Shown here piece after piece: positions 44,966 to 53,966 of a DNA stretch of 64,000 bases. Positions within the stretch are counted from its first letter, which is position 1, and every line of letters starts with the position of its first letter. This stretch comes from Protaetia brevitarsis. Lineage: Eukaryota > Arthropoda > Insecta > Coleoptera > Scarabaeidae. The position numbers and the translations under genes are program-made. The stretch covers positions 534,319 to 598,318 of the forward strand of contig RXPK01000073.1 in NCBI GenBank assembly GCA_004143645.1. The letters run 5' to 3'. Under the pieces are notes generated by a model. It did no database searches. It was not told the DNA's origin and was given only the letters and a program-made list of their open reading frames with translations.

Positions 44966-45474
44966 ACATCGAATAATACTCTATGAGTATTCTGTATTTG
45001 TTATTGTTGAATAAAAGAACGTTTTAAGTACTCGCGTAGGCTTCAGTTGAAAGAAGGTGAGCCGTCTTCACTTCTTGCATATGACGGTTGAAGTACCGCG
45101 CGAGTCCTGATAAGTTAAAGTTGTATTTTCTTTTATTTTTGTCTTGAATCTACCTATTTAGAACAATTGCTTCTTAACTGCACACTTGTAGTTGGATAGT
45201 TTTTACATCTGTCATTTTTGACATGCTGCTTTTTGTAATAGTTTCGATTTGGAACTCATAATTAGTAACCTCGAAATCAGATGCCAGTTTTCATGTAAGT
45301 CTAACATATTTGAATATAAGGTGTCCGTAACACTAATTGTTTTGCAACTTTTGCTTTAATAATTTTTCACGTTATTATTTTTAGAATTAACCTCAGTGTC
45401 TATCTGCACTAAGGACTGTCCAAGTAGTTGTAAGTTAGTTTATTAAAGATCACTAAATCTTACACAATGTCAAT
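44966..45474. other. Spacer between RAG1-like gene and DUF4806 gene 2
   Basis: No gene recognised. The RAG1-like element's right terminus should lie here, but I could not find a CACTGTG-type end. Confidence 0.35.
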
Positions 45475-48400
45475 ATGACTTTTTTAGATATGCTGAAAAA
45501 AATAATGGATCAAAACATAATACTCAATCAAAAACTTAATGATCTCTCGGCAGATATTACACATATCCTAAGAATCTTAGTAAATACACAATCTAAAAAT
45601 TGTCCGATGAAAGAGACTGATTTTAATTTACCTGTGAATAATAATGAGGAATTACAGACATTCGAGGAACAATTAAAAAATCCCGAAAAATTCAATGAAA
45701 TGGTAAATCTTATATCTTGTATTACAAGTATTTTTTTCAGAAAAGTTTTTGAGTGCTTAAATATTTATCTGCTATAAAAATATCTTTGTAGTATATGGTT
45801 TGAATATTCCCCGAAAATGTTGCAATGTTAGTGCAAGATTAGTGTGGTTTTTATATTAAAATGAGTTATACATAAAAATCGACGCAAGCAATTTTAGTTT
45901 CACTGGTGTTTGCTTAATCTTCTCATTGAATTAGTTCATACCCATTATTCTAGTTACCAGTTTTTGTCATATTGGTTGAAAACTTTTGCTGGTAGAAGAT
46001 ATTTAACTATAGTATCATCGAATATGGAAGAAAAAGGAATTTGGTTTGAATAATTCTCTTCAGTAATATCAAAATATAGAAACCACCACAGGAAATACGA
46101 GGAACTGAACTAAGGGAACTTCACTGTTTATGATACTACTTTCTTTGTACACCTATTATCAACTAAATTAAGCATACACATTGTAGTGTATTTAAGAACG
46201 TAAGATTGGTAGCAATGTATCAATCGAAAAACGTACTTCACTGTTCTAATGTCCATCTTGTATGTTGTACATCTTTTGTTGTTATGTATCATTTATGAAT
46301 AAAGGAAACTAGTTGAAGTATTCAGTTATTTACTCGGCCCTCATACATTGCAAAAACTGGCGACGAGTATAAACGTTAGTTAGTTAGTGTATTTTCGGAA
46401 ATTGTTCTGATATTATATATTTACGACTACGAAAAAACGTGGAAATGGCGGGACCTGAGGGAGCTACGCAAATAACTGTTGTAAACGGTAACATTGCCAA
46501 TCTGTCGAGTTTTGGTCTATCTGGAGACTGGGAAATATTCATAGAAAGGCTTGAACAGTATTTTTTAGCAAATAGAATTGAAGATGAAAGAAAAGTTTCA
46601 GTATTGTTAACCATTATTTCGGAAGATGTTTACAAAATACTCAAAAACTTATGTGACCATATAAAACCTGCTGACAAAAATTATACGGAGCTGGTAAAAA
46701 TCCTTGCGGAACAGTTTAAACCTGCAGTGTCAGTATTTCGCAAAAGAATACAGTTTGATTTATTGAAGCAAGGAAGTGAATTAGTAAGAGAGTGGTATAT
46801 AAAAGTCAAGAATGTAGCAGCTCAATGCGAATTTGGAACAAATCTGGAGAAAAGGGTCAAGGATAAGTTTGTAGTGGGATTGAAGCCGGGAAGGGTATTG
46901 GATCGTCTGTGCGAGGAAAATGTGACGAGACCTGTCCAAGATTTAGTGAACATAGCCTTAACAAAAGAAGTCATGTTGGAAGAGGCGAGGACTATGGAAG
47001 TGAATCGAGTGCAAAACTTAAGGAAAAGCAAGAAAAATTGTTCTTCGCTTAAGAATGAGGGTAAATCAAAATCTAAGAGTGTACAGGTATGTTTCCATTG
47101 TGCGAAAGATAATCACAACTTTAAGCAATGTAAATATAAAGATTTTGTTTGCAATATTTGTAAAAAGAAAGGGCATATTGCCAAGGCTTGCAAAAATAAA
47201 TTAGGTAAAGTAGATACTCACAATGTAGTAGAAAACAATGATAATGAGATAGGAATTCTTAATTTAGATAATAATTGTGTAGAAGTAAGTACTGTTAATT
47301 TAGATTATAAGAATTTAAAGTATATCGATCCTATTTATTTGGATGTTGAAATCCAAGGTCGAAGTGTCAAAATGGAAGTTGATACAGGTGCCGGATTATC
47401 ATGCATGCCCTCAATTGTTACGTGAATTACATAATACACACGAGGGTATCGTTAAGATGAAGGGAAATGCGAGATCGTATTTTTAGTGGCCGGGGCTGGA
47501 TAATGACATCGAAGAGATAGTTAAAAATTGTAGAAGTTGTTACTCAGTGAGACCGGAACCTAGGAAATGCAAAATAATATCCGAAGGAACAAGTTACTTT
47601 TATGAGAAAGTCCATGCTGATTTTCTGGGACCAGTAAATGGAAAAATGATTCTAATCATTATCGATAGTTTTTCAAAATGGCGAAGCTTATATTATGAAT
47701 AATGCCAATACAGTAACTACTATAGAAAAGTTTCGGGATGTTTCAGTAGATTCGGGTTGCCGAGGTGGTGGAGACGGATAATGGCGGACAATTTAGCTCT
47801 GCTGAATTTTCTGCTTTCTTGTATCAAAACGGGGTAAAATTTTTAACATCACCGCCAAAACATCCAGCAACTAATGGATTAGCTGAATATTGTGTTAAAA
47901 GTTTCAAGACTTCACTGAATAATTCTTTAAAGGAGGAAAACAATAGCCATGTTAGTTTACAAACATTAGTATCACGTTATCTTTTTCACTATAGAAATTC
48001 AGTGCATATGACAACTGGTGTCACACCTTCAAGTTTAGTATTTAAAAATAAGATTAAGACACGATTTGACTTGTTAAAGTATAAAGATAGTAGTACACAT
48101 AATAAAAATTATAATAGAAACAGAGATGAGAGATTTAAGGAGGGACATCGAGTGTTGTGTAGAGATTACCGAAATCCTAATAAAAAGGGTTGGGTAAAAT
48201 GTGTTATAGATGAAGTTTTGGGAGATAGGGTTTATTTATGTAAGGAAATAAATGTGGAGTTAATATGGAAGCGACACTTAGATCAGATAGTAAGTGACGA
48301 AGGAAATTTAGAAGTAGATTGTGGTGTAAGGCCTAATGTAATTGCAGAACCAGCTATAAGTAAGAGTTTTAATTATGCGGTACTAAGTATTAATTTACCC

Positions 48401-49162
48401 AGTGCCGAACTTGAACAGCCTAGCGAAAAAGAGACTTAGCGATTAGCTGATTCTGTAAGTAAAATTTGTGATGAGGATTGTAATACAACCAGTAAAGCAT
48501 AAGTTCACCTACAACGCTGTAGTTGCAGAAGAAATCGCCCATGAGCCTAGTGTCACCGTGTCAGGGTTCAATGACAGACCTAAAAGAATAAGGAGGTCAG
48601 TGGTGAGGTATTGTAGTGTATTTAAGAACGTAAGATTGGTAGCAATGTATCAATCGAAAAACGTACTTCACTGTTCTGATGTCCATCTTGTATGTTGTAC
48701 ATCTTTTGTTGTTATGTATCATTTATGAATAAAGGAAACTAGTTGAAGTATTCAGTTATTTACTCGGCCCTCATACATTGCACACGTTATATAAATTAGG
48801 GTTAAGCTGAATATTTCCACAAAATAGTGAATTTAATACAAATATGCGAAACCGCGATTATTTGAATTCAAACACTGTATCAATATGTTCACGATGGTAT
48901 TCATCACTCTAAACAAAACAAATAGCTTTGTTAGTTTGAATAATTAATTACATTGGATTGTTTAATTTTATTAAATATTATGAATATTGTTTTAGGTGCA
49001 GTTTGTAACAAGAATTGGAGGATTTAATCCTTATCAAAGTATAAAAAGAGCATTGACAAGAATCATGGGCAATAATTTGCAAACAGAATTTAGTTGGCTA
49101 GGCGCCAAAAGGAAAAAAAAAGGGTTTACGAATCTAAGTTTGGCAAAAATTCTAATTAGTAA
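45475..49162 (+). CDS. DUF4806-type gene 2, two exons visible, gypsy in the intron
   Basis: Exon 45475-45701 encodes MTFLDMLKKIMDQNIILNQK, a helical region, and LPVNNNEELQTFEEQLKNPEKFNEM. It ends at a good donor (ATG|GTAAAT). The next exon, 48997 to about 49160, follows GTTTTAG and continues in frame: VQFVTRIGGFNPYQSIKRAL, TRIMGNNLQTEF, SWLGAKRKKKGFTNLSLAKIL. It ends at donor GTAAGT. The RIGG...LT..L...FSW.G.K.K..F..L.L motif is the DUF4806 domain (PF16064). The final exon is not seen. Unlike gene 1, both exons are free of frameshifts, so this could be a live gene despite the 2.6-kb retrotransposon between them. Function unknown. Confidence 0.72.
46182..46352 (+). repeat. 5' LTR of G2
   Basis: 171 bp, TG...CA, with an AATAAA signal (TGAATAAAGG) 50 bp before its end. 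It is followed by AAAACTGGCGACGAG, a primer-site context common in insect gypsy elements (TGGCGAC). Confidence 0.92.
46445..47425 (+). CDS. Gag with two CCHC knuckles and protease start (G2)
   Basis: A capsid-type gag in one clean frame. N-terminal MAGPEGATQITVVNGNI, then LSGDWEIFIERLEQYFLANR, VSVLLTIISEDVYKIL, FKPAVSVFRKRIQFDLLKQG, LVREWYIKVKNVAAQCEFG and VGLKPGRVLDRLCEE. Knuckles are CFHCAKDNHNFKQCKYKDF and CNICKKKGHIAKACKN (about residues 219-255). The protease starts with VKMEVDTGAG (Asp-Thr-Gly). The frame ends at 47425, just past the deletion junction near 47404. The gag itself looks functional. I chose the second ATG (46445), though 46439 is also possible. Confidence 0.88.
   Translation: MAGPEGATQITVVNGNIANLSSFGLSGDWEIFIERLEQYFLANRIEDERKVSVLLTIISEDVYKILKNLCDHIKPADKNYTELVKILAEQFKPAVSVFRKRIQFDLLKQGSELVREWYIKVKNVAAQCEFGTNLEKRVKDKFVVGLKPGRVLDRLCEENVTRPVQDLVNIALTKEVMLEEARTMEVNRVQNLRKSKKNCSSLKNEGKSKSKSVQVCFHCAKDNHNFKQCKYKDFVCNICKKKGHIAKACKNKLGKVDTHNVVENNDNEIGILNLDNNCVEVSTVNLDYKNLKYIDPIYLDVEIQGRSVKMEVDTGAGLSCMPSIVT
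47406..48439 (+). pseudogene. Integrase of G2, N-terminal part frameshifted
   Basis: CPQLLRELHNTHEGIVKMKG and IEEIVKNCRSCYSVRPEP form the H..H..C..C zinc region (the second His of HxGIxK-type context is kept). VHADFLGPVNGKMILIIIDSFSKW carries the first Asp. After frame changes near 47690 and 47760 the frame ETDNGGQFSSAEF (second Asp) runs on. PPKHPATNGLAEYCVKSFKT follows, where the usual Glu of the catalytic NG.AE is retained. The C-terminal part VLCRDYRNPNKKGWVKCVI is the usual SH3-like tail. An in-frame stop replaces a residue before WPGLDNDI. Confidence 0.85.
48612..48782 (+). repeat. 3' LTR of G2
   Basis: 171 bp, nearly identical to the 5' LTR. It is preceded by the purine-rich AGAATAAGGAGGTCAGTGG, a loose polypurine tract candidate. 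Confidence 0.92.
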
Positions 49163-49219
49163 GTACTTTGTAGTAGTAGGTATATACAGTATATAAGCCT
49201 GTATATAAATTCCTTATGA

Positions 49220-50332
49220 AAGTCACTAGGATTTCAGTATACAGATTTTGACCAGTTTTTCAAAATTTTTGCTTTGTTTTGAATAATTTTAGTTTAAGAG
49301 TTTATTGTATCATTTTAATTTATTTAGTGTTAAGTTTTTTTAATTATTCCATTCATTAAAATTGTCTATTGGTCGCTTGTGCTGATTTAATGAGGATTCT
49401 ATTAAATTTTGTCGTTGTAATGTTATACGTCTGCGTTGTCCGATTTTGAGAGAGGATTTTTTGTAAGAAAAACAATTGTAGGATTTTGCTAAGGACTCCC
49501 TTGTTCGACTATTGACGTGAGTAGACGTTATCCATTTTGATTTAGTATATTTAATTAATTTTCTGTAATAATTTAGTCAACCAAGGAACTTTTATTATAA
49601 TAATTGTTAATATATTGAAGAGTGCTCTTTATAGATATAAGATCAATTATTATTTTTTGTTTAGGAAAATATATTTGAGTTTTTTTCTCTCATTATATTT
49701 TAAAGAGTTAATTTTCTGTTATTCAATTTTGCCGTTTCATTTTTATTTATCAATCACCTCGTCTGGGTGAGTAGTAGTGAGTTCTTTCTTTTAGTTTTTT
49801 CTTTTTTGTGAATTTTTAGTAATTGTCCACGCTTAGTTTGATTTTATTTTGTGAAACCACGTGGATAGAAATTCAAAGGTTGTGTATTTTGAATAATCTT
49901 CCTGAACAAACAAATCTTTTGCTTTGTATAGGAAATAGCATTGTCCTATTTTAATTTAGAGTCAAGTGCAGTTTTTATTTTAGGCCAGAACCTTCAGTTC
50001 ACGGTTTTTTTCTGCACAATTTGTAATTTAAGCCATTTTGAAAAATAAATTGTTTGTTAATTACCATCATTAGGTTGAAAATTCTGTTCTTTTATTTTAT
50101 TTTAAACCTTTACAATTTTTCGGGTAATTAAGAGAGTCTGATTTCATTCACTCACAATTTACTTTTCGTGGTTAGATTCAAGTTTTAATTCGCGAGGGTA
50201 ACTCTGAGTTTAATAGTTCTTTTGCGTTCATTTAAAATCTTATCCGTCGAGCTAGCTAATTTTATTTTCTTTTCATTTTGAAATCAGTTTTGCATATTTC
50301 ATTTCAATCAATCAGTACACAGCAATACGTAC
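49220..50332 (-). repeat. T-rich LTR/leader-like block, copy 3
   Basis: Collinear with the block at 20245-21414 along its right 800 bp and with 3960-4200 along its left 250 bp, so together the three copies tile one family. The shared end ATCAGTACACAGCAATACGT lies at about 50313-50332. No coding frame. It could be a solo LTR, since no gag or pol adjoins it. Confidence 0.5.
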
Positions 50333-50825
50333 AAATCCTAAAAGTGATCTATGAATGATTATTTCAACTGTAAAATAGTCAATAACAAATTGCCCCTACT
50401 AAGATCATTCAGAGATTTTGTTTTTTACAAATTCTACCATACAGAAAAAAATGACCAAAAAATATATAGTTAACCTAAATGTGAACGGCCTGCTATAATA
50501 AAAAGCCAAGTTGGCACCTTAAACCAAAATAAAGAAAAGCCACCGCTCAAAAAGAGAAAATAATAACTTTGAACTGGGTGAAAGGGAATTAGCTTCTGAT
50601 TTTTATAGAATGCACATAATTAGTGTTTACTTGTAGACTTTTTTTGAATGTGATAGCTTATGTAATTACTGAGAAACAAGTATTCTATTTTACCACCATT
50701 AGGGGAATATCACGAATGGGATGGCATCGATTAAACTTATTAAGTTTTCATGTGACAGCCGTAACCTTTCGCATTAATTTTAGCTCTATAGCTTCAGGGA
50801 CACTTTTCAATGATTTCTCGGAGTA
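50333..50825. other. Spacer without a recognised gene
   Basis: AT-rich. A 67-codon frame at 50623-50826 reads into the copia fragment that follows but shows no domain itself. Confidence 0.35.
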
Positions 50826-51400
50826 GTGCTTTTACCACTTATCATACCAAACGCGCCACAACAGAGTGGACATGAATGGAACAAAAAGCTTGGCAACACA
50901 CTGAAATCGTTTGGATTACGTAAATCACCTGTCGAACCATGTGTGTACTTTACTGATGACCTTGATATAATTCTGGCGATATATGTCGACAATATATTGA
51001 ATTTTTGGAAGAATGCACAAAAAAGGGATGACATAAAAGGTTGCTTCGTGAGGCCGTCAAAATGAAGGACATGGGTACACCAAGAAATTGCCTAGTTACA
51101 AATATTCCTCAACATGAAAACGGAGGTATAAGTCTGGATCAATCAACATATTACACTGATATTTTGAAGTGATTCAAGATGACAGGGTGTACTCCAAAAT
51201 CAACGCCGAGTGAAGTAAATATCAAGTTAGCATTGAGTATGTGTTCACAGAATGATGAAGATCAAAAAGAGGTGCTTAACATACCATAGCAGGAAGTAGT
51301 GGAGGTTAAGTCGAGGGACACGGCCAGATATAACATAGGCTGTGAATCATATTAGTGGATTTAATTCGAAAACACAGTTCCAATAATTTAGCAAAAATTA
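50826..51400 (+). pseudogene. Ty1/copia reverse transcriptase fragment
   Basis: QQSGHEWNKKLGNTLKSFGL, SPVEPCVYFTDDLDII and LAIYVDNILNFWKN correspond to the LYGLKQS...W, D.C.Y and YVDD.L blocks of copia RT. The second catalytic Asp is Asn (YVDN). Later frames give MKDMGTP, ISLDQSTYYTDILK, TPKSTPSE, then LSRGTRPDI and AVNHISGFNS. Three frame changes; no integrase or LTR nearby. It has the opposite orientation to the copia at 5.8-10.9 kb and is a different copy. Confidence 0.78.
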
Positions 51401-51784
51401 ACCCATTTTTAGGCGTGTCTTTCATACTAATTTAATACAGCACAACTCGGCTTTTAGCTCGACTCATCGCATTATACTGGTACAAGATAATTCTGCAGTC
51501 CATTCAGCTCGGATCGTCAAGGATTGGTTTGCAGAACATCGCAATGAAATAGAAGTCCTTCCGTGGCCAGCGAAGTCCCCTGATCTAAACCCCATCGAGA
51601 ACTTGTGGGCGGCTATGGGGAAAATGTGGGATTTACGCGATGTGCCAGTTCCGCGAAATCAAGTAGAACTGCACCGGCACGTTACCGAGGTTTGGGAAAG
51701 CTTTAGAGGAAGGCAAACTTGCTCTAATCTCGTGGCATCCATGCGTGGACGATTGCAGGAAGTTGTAGCTCATAATGGGTACTG
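51400..51784 (+). pseudogene. Tc1-type transposase C-terminal fragment
   Basis: ILVQDNSAVHSARIVKDWF carries the second catalytic Asp (QDN..H). LPWPAKSPDLNPIENLWAAM gives the Glu-containing PDLNPIEN block. The frame then runs open through RNQVELHRHVTEVWESF to a stop at 51783. The first Asp and the DNA-binding half are missing, replaced by the copia fragment. The PIENLW motif marks a Tc1-like (DDxE) enzyme rather than the mariner types elsewhere in this window. Confidence 0.82.
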
Positions 51785-51789
51785 AACGC

Positions 51790-52790
51790 ACTATTAATTG
51801 TTGATTGATGTTTTTTAGAATAGGATTCTGTTTATTTTTTTGTTTTTCTTTTTAGAATTTTTTTAATTTTATTACTGTTATAACTTTTACAGTTGTTTAT
51901 TATTTTTTTTTTTAGAATTATCTTTTGTTGCTGTTTTATTGTTTGACCGTTTTTATTTTTTTTTTTTTTGTAATTTCCGGTATGTATAATGGTGACGACT
52001 CTCAGAGTGTAGGTTTTACCGTGCTTTTCCTCACTCCTAGGCGAATGCTGAGAGCTAAAATATTAAAGACGCTGCACGGGCGCAATTATTAAACTTCGTT
52101 TTAAATTTAATTATTTTTTTTTCTACCTTGTTTTCAACCTATAACTATACCCACTATAAAAACATTCATTTCTGAATGATATTGAAAGCTATCCGCCTTC
52201 AATAACGCTTGCCCCATTGCTTTTTTAATATAGCTACAAAAAGACATCAAGTATCTGTAGAATAATAGATATTTTGCATATTTATATTTTGTTTAACTTG
52301 TGGGGAGAATCTACTTCATCAATATTTTTTACCATTTAACGTTTAATAGTGATATTTTAAAGTGCTGTGTTTTTTTTTTCAATTTTGGGTATACGATAGG
52401 TATAACGCAATAAAATTTTACGTATGTTTAACTGTAATTTATTATTATTCTACGTTCAAAAACAATAAATTACAACTAAATTACAACTAAACACATGTAA
52501 AATTTTATTGAATTGCAAAATATAAAACATTGCTTTTATATTTTGTAAACTATAAAGTTGTCATTTCCTTAGCGTTAGGGCCACCCTGTCGATTTTCTTG
52601 AAAGGAACATTTCACATTATCTTGCGTTTCTAATTTTTTGTTCAGTATGCAGCTTTTAAAAATAGCTTATTGTTACGATATAAAATAACTACCTTATCGT
52701 ATATCCTTTTAATTGGTATTTTATAGGAAGAATCATTTGCTCACACAGATTCCTTTATTACATCGAATTATACCTTAAATTAAATTAGTA
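51790..52790. other. Gene-free, T-rich region
   Basis: Long T runs (51830-51970) may be the 3' trailer of the Tc1 fragment. A short AAAATTTTA-type inverted pair occurs near 52410 and 52500. No gene seen. Confidence 0.4.
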
Positions 52791-52796
52791 CATTTA

Positions 52797-52943
52797 TGGC
52801 CGTTTGCACCGACACGTCAAGCTTGGTTTAATTTTAAGTGACGCTTAGGATATGACGTTCACTATATGCATCAGACATAAACTATCACCTTCAAAGTACC
52901 GCTTAAAATTAAAGCAGGCTTAACATGGCGGTGCAAATGGGCC
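52797..52943. mobile_element. Harbinger-like MITE, 147 bp
   Basis: Inverted ends of about 42 bp (GGCCGTTTGCACCG...TTTAATTTTAAG and, on the other strand, GGCCCATTTGCACCG...TTTAATTTTAAG) with TTA duplicated on both sides (52794-52796 and 52944-52946). The TWA-type 3-bp target and GGCC..TTTGCACCG ends fit insect PIF/Harbinger MITEs. Confidence 0.8.
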
Positions 52944-53167
52944 TTAATGATTAACTATATGGGAATAAAATAAAAAGTTGGTGACACTGCGGTTTATAAA
53001 AGTCTTTTACTGTTAAAAAACTAACCAAGTGATCTGCTTTGTGACATTATGGCCAACTATGAAATCGATCATAAATGATACTGAATTCGATTAAATCAGT
53101 TTTTTTTTTGTTTTACATGAAATTCAATGCACTGGTTCGATGCGATAGGCTCAAAAATCTGAAGCAT

Positions 53168-53790
53168 TTATTTAAGAACGTGTAGAACAATACCAGTGGT
53201 ACGAAATTCTGGAACTGCATTGTCTACTGTAGCAGCCCTATTCCACGATTTCCCTAAAAGCTTCCCAAACCGCAATCTCTTCAATGTACGGCTAGTATTT
53301 GATTTTACAAAATGACGACATGCTTGAGAATAATAAGTCTTCAGTGCCTTAAAAAATGCCCGATGAGTAGTGTGTGCAGGCAAACAAAATAATAGAATAT
53401 CATTTTGTTCGGCAAATTCCAACATCTCCAAATTAGTAGTGTGAGAAGTGTGACCGTCGAATATTAAGAGAACCTTTCCGGGCATCTTTCTAAGCAGAAA
53501 ATGGGTTTTTAGCCACTCAAAGAAAATGTCAGAATTAATAGGCTGATTTTTGTGACATTCTAATTGCGGATCCAGGTGGCATTCCGTCCAATAGCTCATC
53601 CTTCTTGTTTTTTTTTCTTTTAAAGATACAGTAAGGAGGAAGGAAAACGCCGTCTGCATCACAACAAGTCAGAACACTTATCGTCTCTCCTTTCTCACCG
53701 GAACTCATGGATGTCACATTTTTTGATCCCTTTTCTGCTAAGACTGCACCGGATCTACTGTTTAATTGTAAGCCTGTCTCGTCAGTATTA
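53168..53790 (-). pseudogene. pogo-superfamily DDE_1 transposase remnant
   Basis: Reading leftward: NTDETGLQLNSRSGAVLAEKGS (first Asp, about 53790-53730), VTSMSSGEKGETISVLTCCDADGVFLPPYC, then in a shifted frame DELLDGMPPGSAIRMSQK. Next come INSDIFFEWLKTHF, KVLLIFDGHTSHTTNLEML (second Asp), NDILLFCLPAHTTHRAFFKAL and LLGKSWNRAATVDNAV. The third-Asp motif H.MQPLD has lost its middle (THRAFF), so it is inactive. This family differs from the Jerky type at 31267 and the psq type at 39233. N-terminal DNA-binding parts and termini were not found. Confidence 0.8.
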
Positions 53791-53966
53791 TTGCCACAAA
53801 TCGGACTGATTGATAGATAGTGAGGATAGATAGTAGGGTATATATTGGGTGTCCGGTCTCGACGCGGGACTTCCGTATAGCGACGAGACCGTCAATAAAT
53901 AGTTTAAGTTTAGTATACTAGTCTTTGGTTGATTCCTGCCCCTGCCACCCAAGGTAGGTACAATTA

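Larger units (their letters stand above)
46182..48782 (+). mobile_element. Ty3/gypsy deletion derivative with 171-bp LTRs (element G2)
   Basis: Two 171-bp LTRs (46182-46352 and 48612-48782), TGTAGTG...TTGCA, show one difference (CTAATG against CTGATG). The flanks are CACAT (46177-46181) and CACGT (48783-48787), a 5-bp duplication with one change. The interior is 2.26 kb: gag, protease start, then a jump into integrase; RT and RNase H are gone. Near-identical LTRs suggest a recent insertion, so it may have moved with help from a complete relative. Confidence 0.93.

Noticed and set aside
53790..53966. Possible solo LTR end (AATAAA, then TTGGTTGATTCCTGCC) next to the CACTG element
   Set aside because: No matching second LTR, no TG start and no target duplication could be found.
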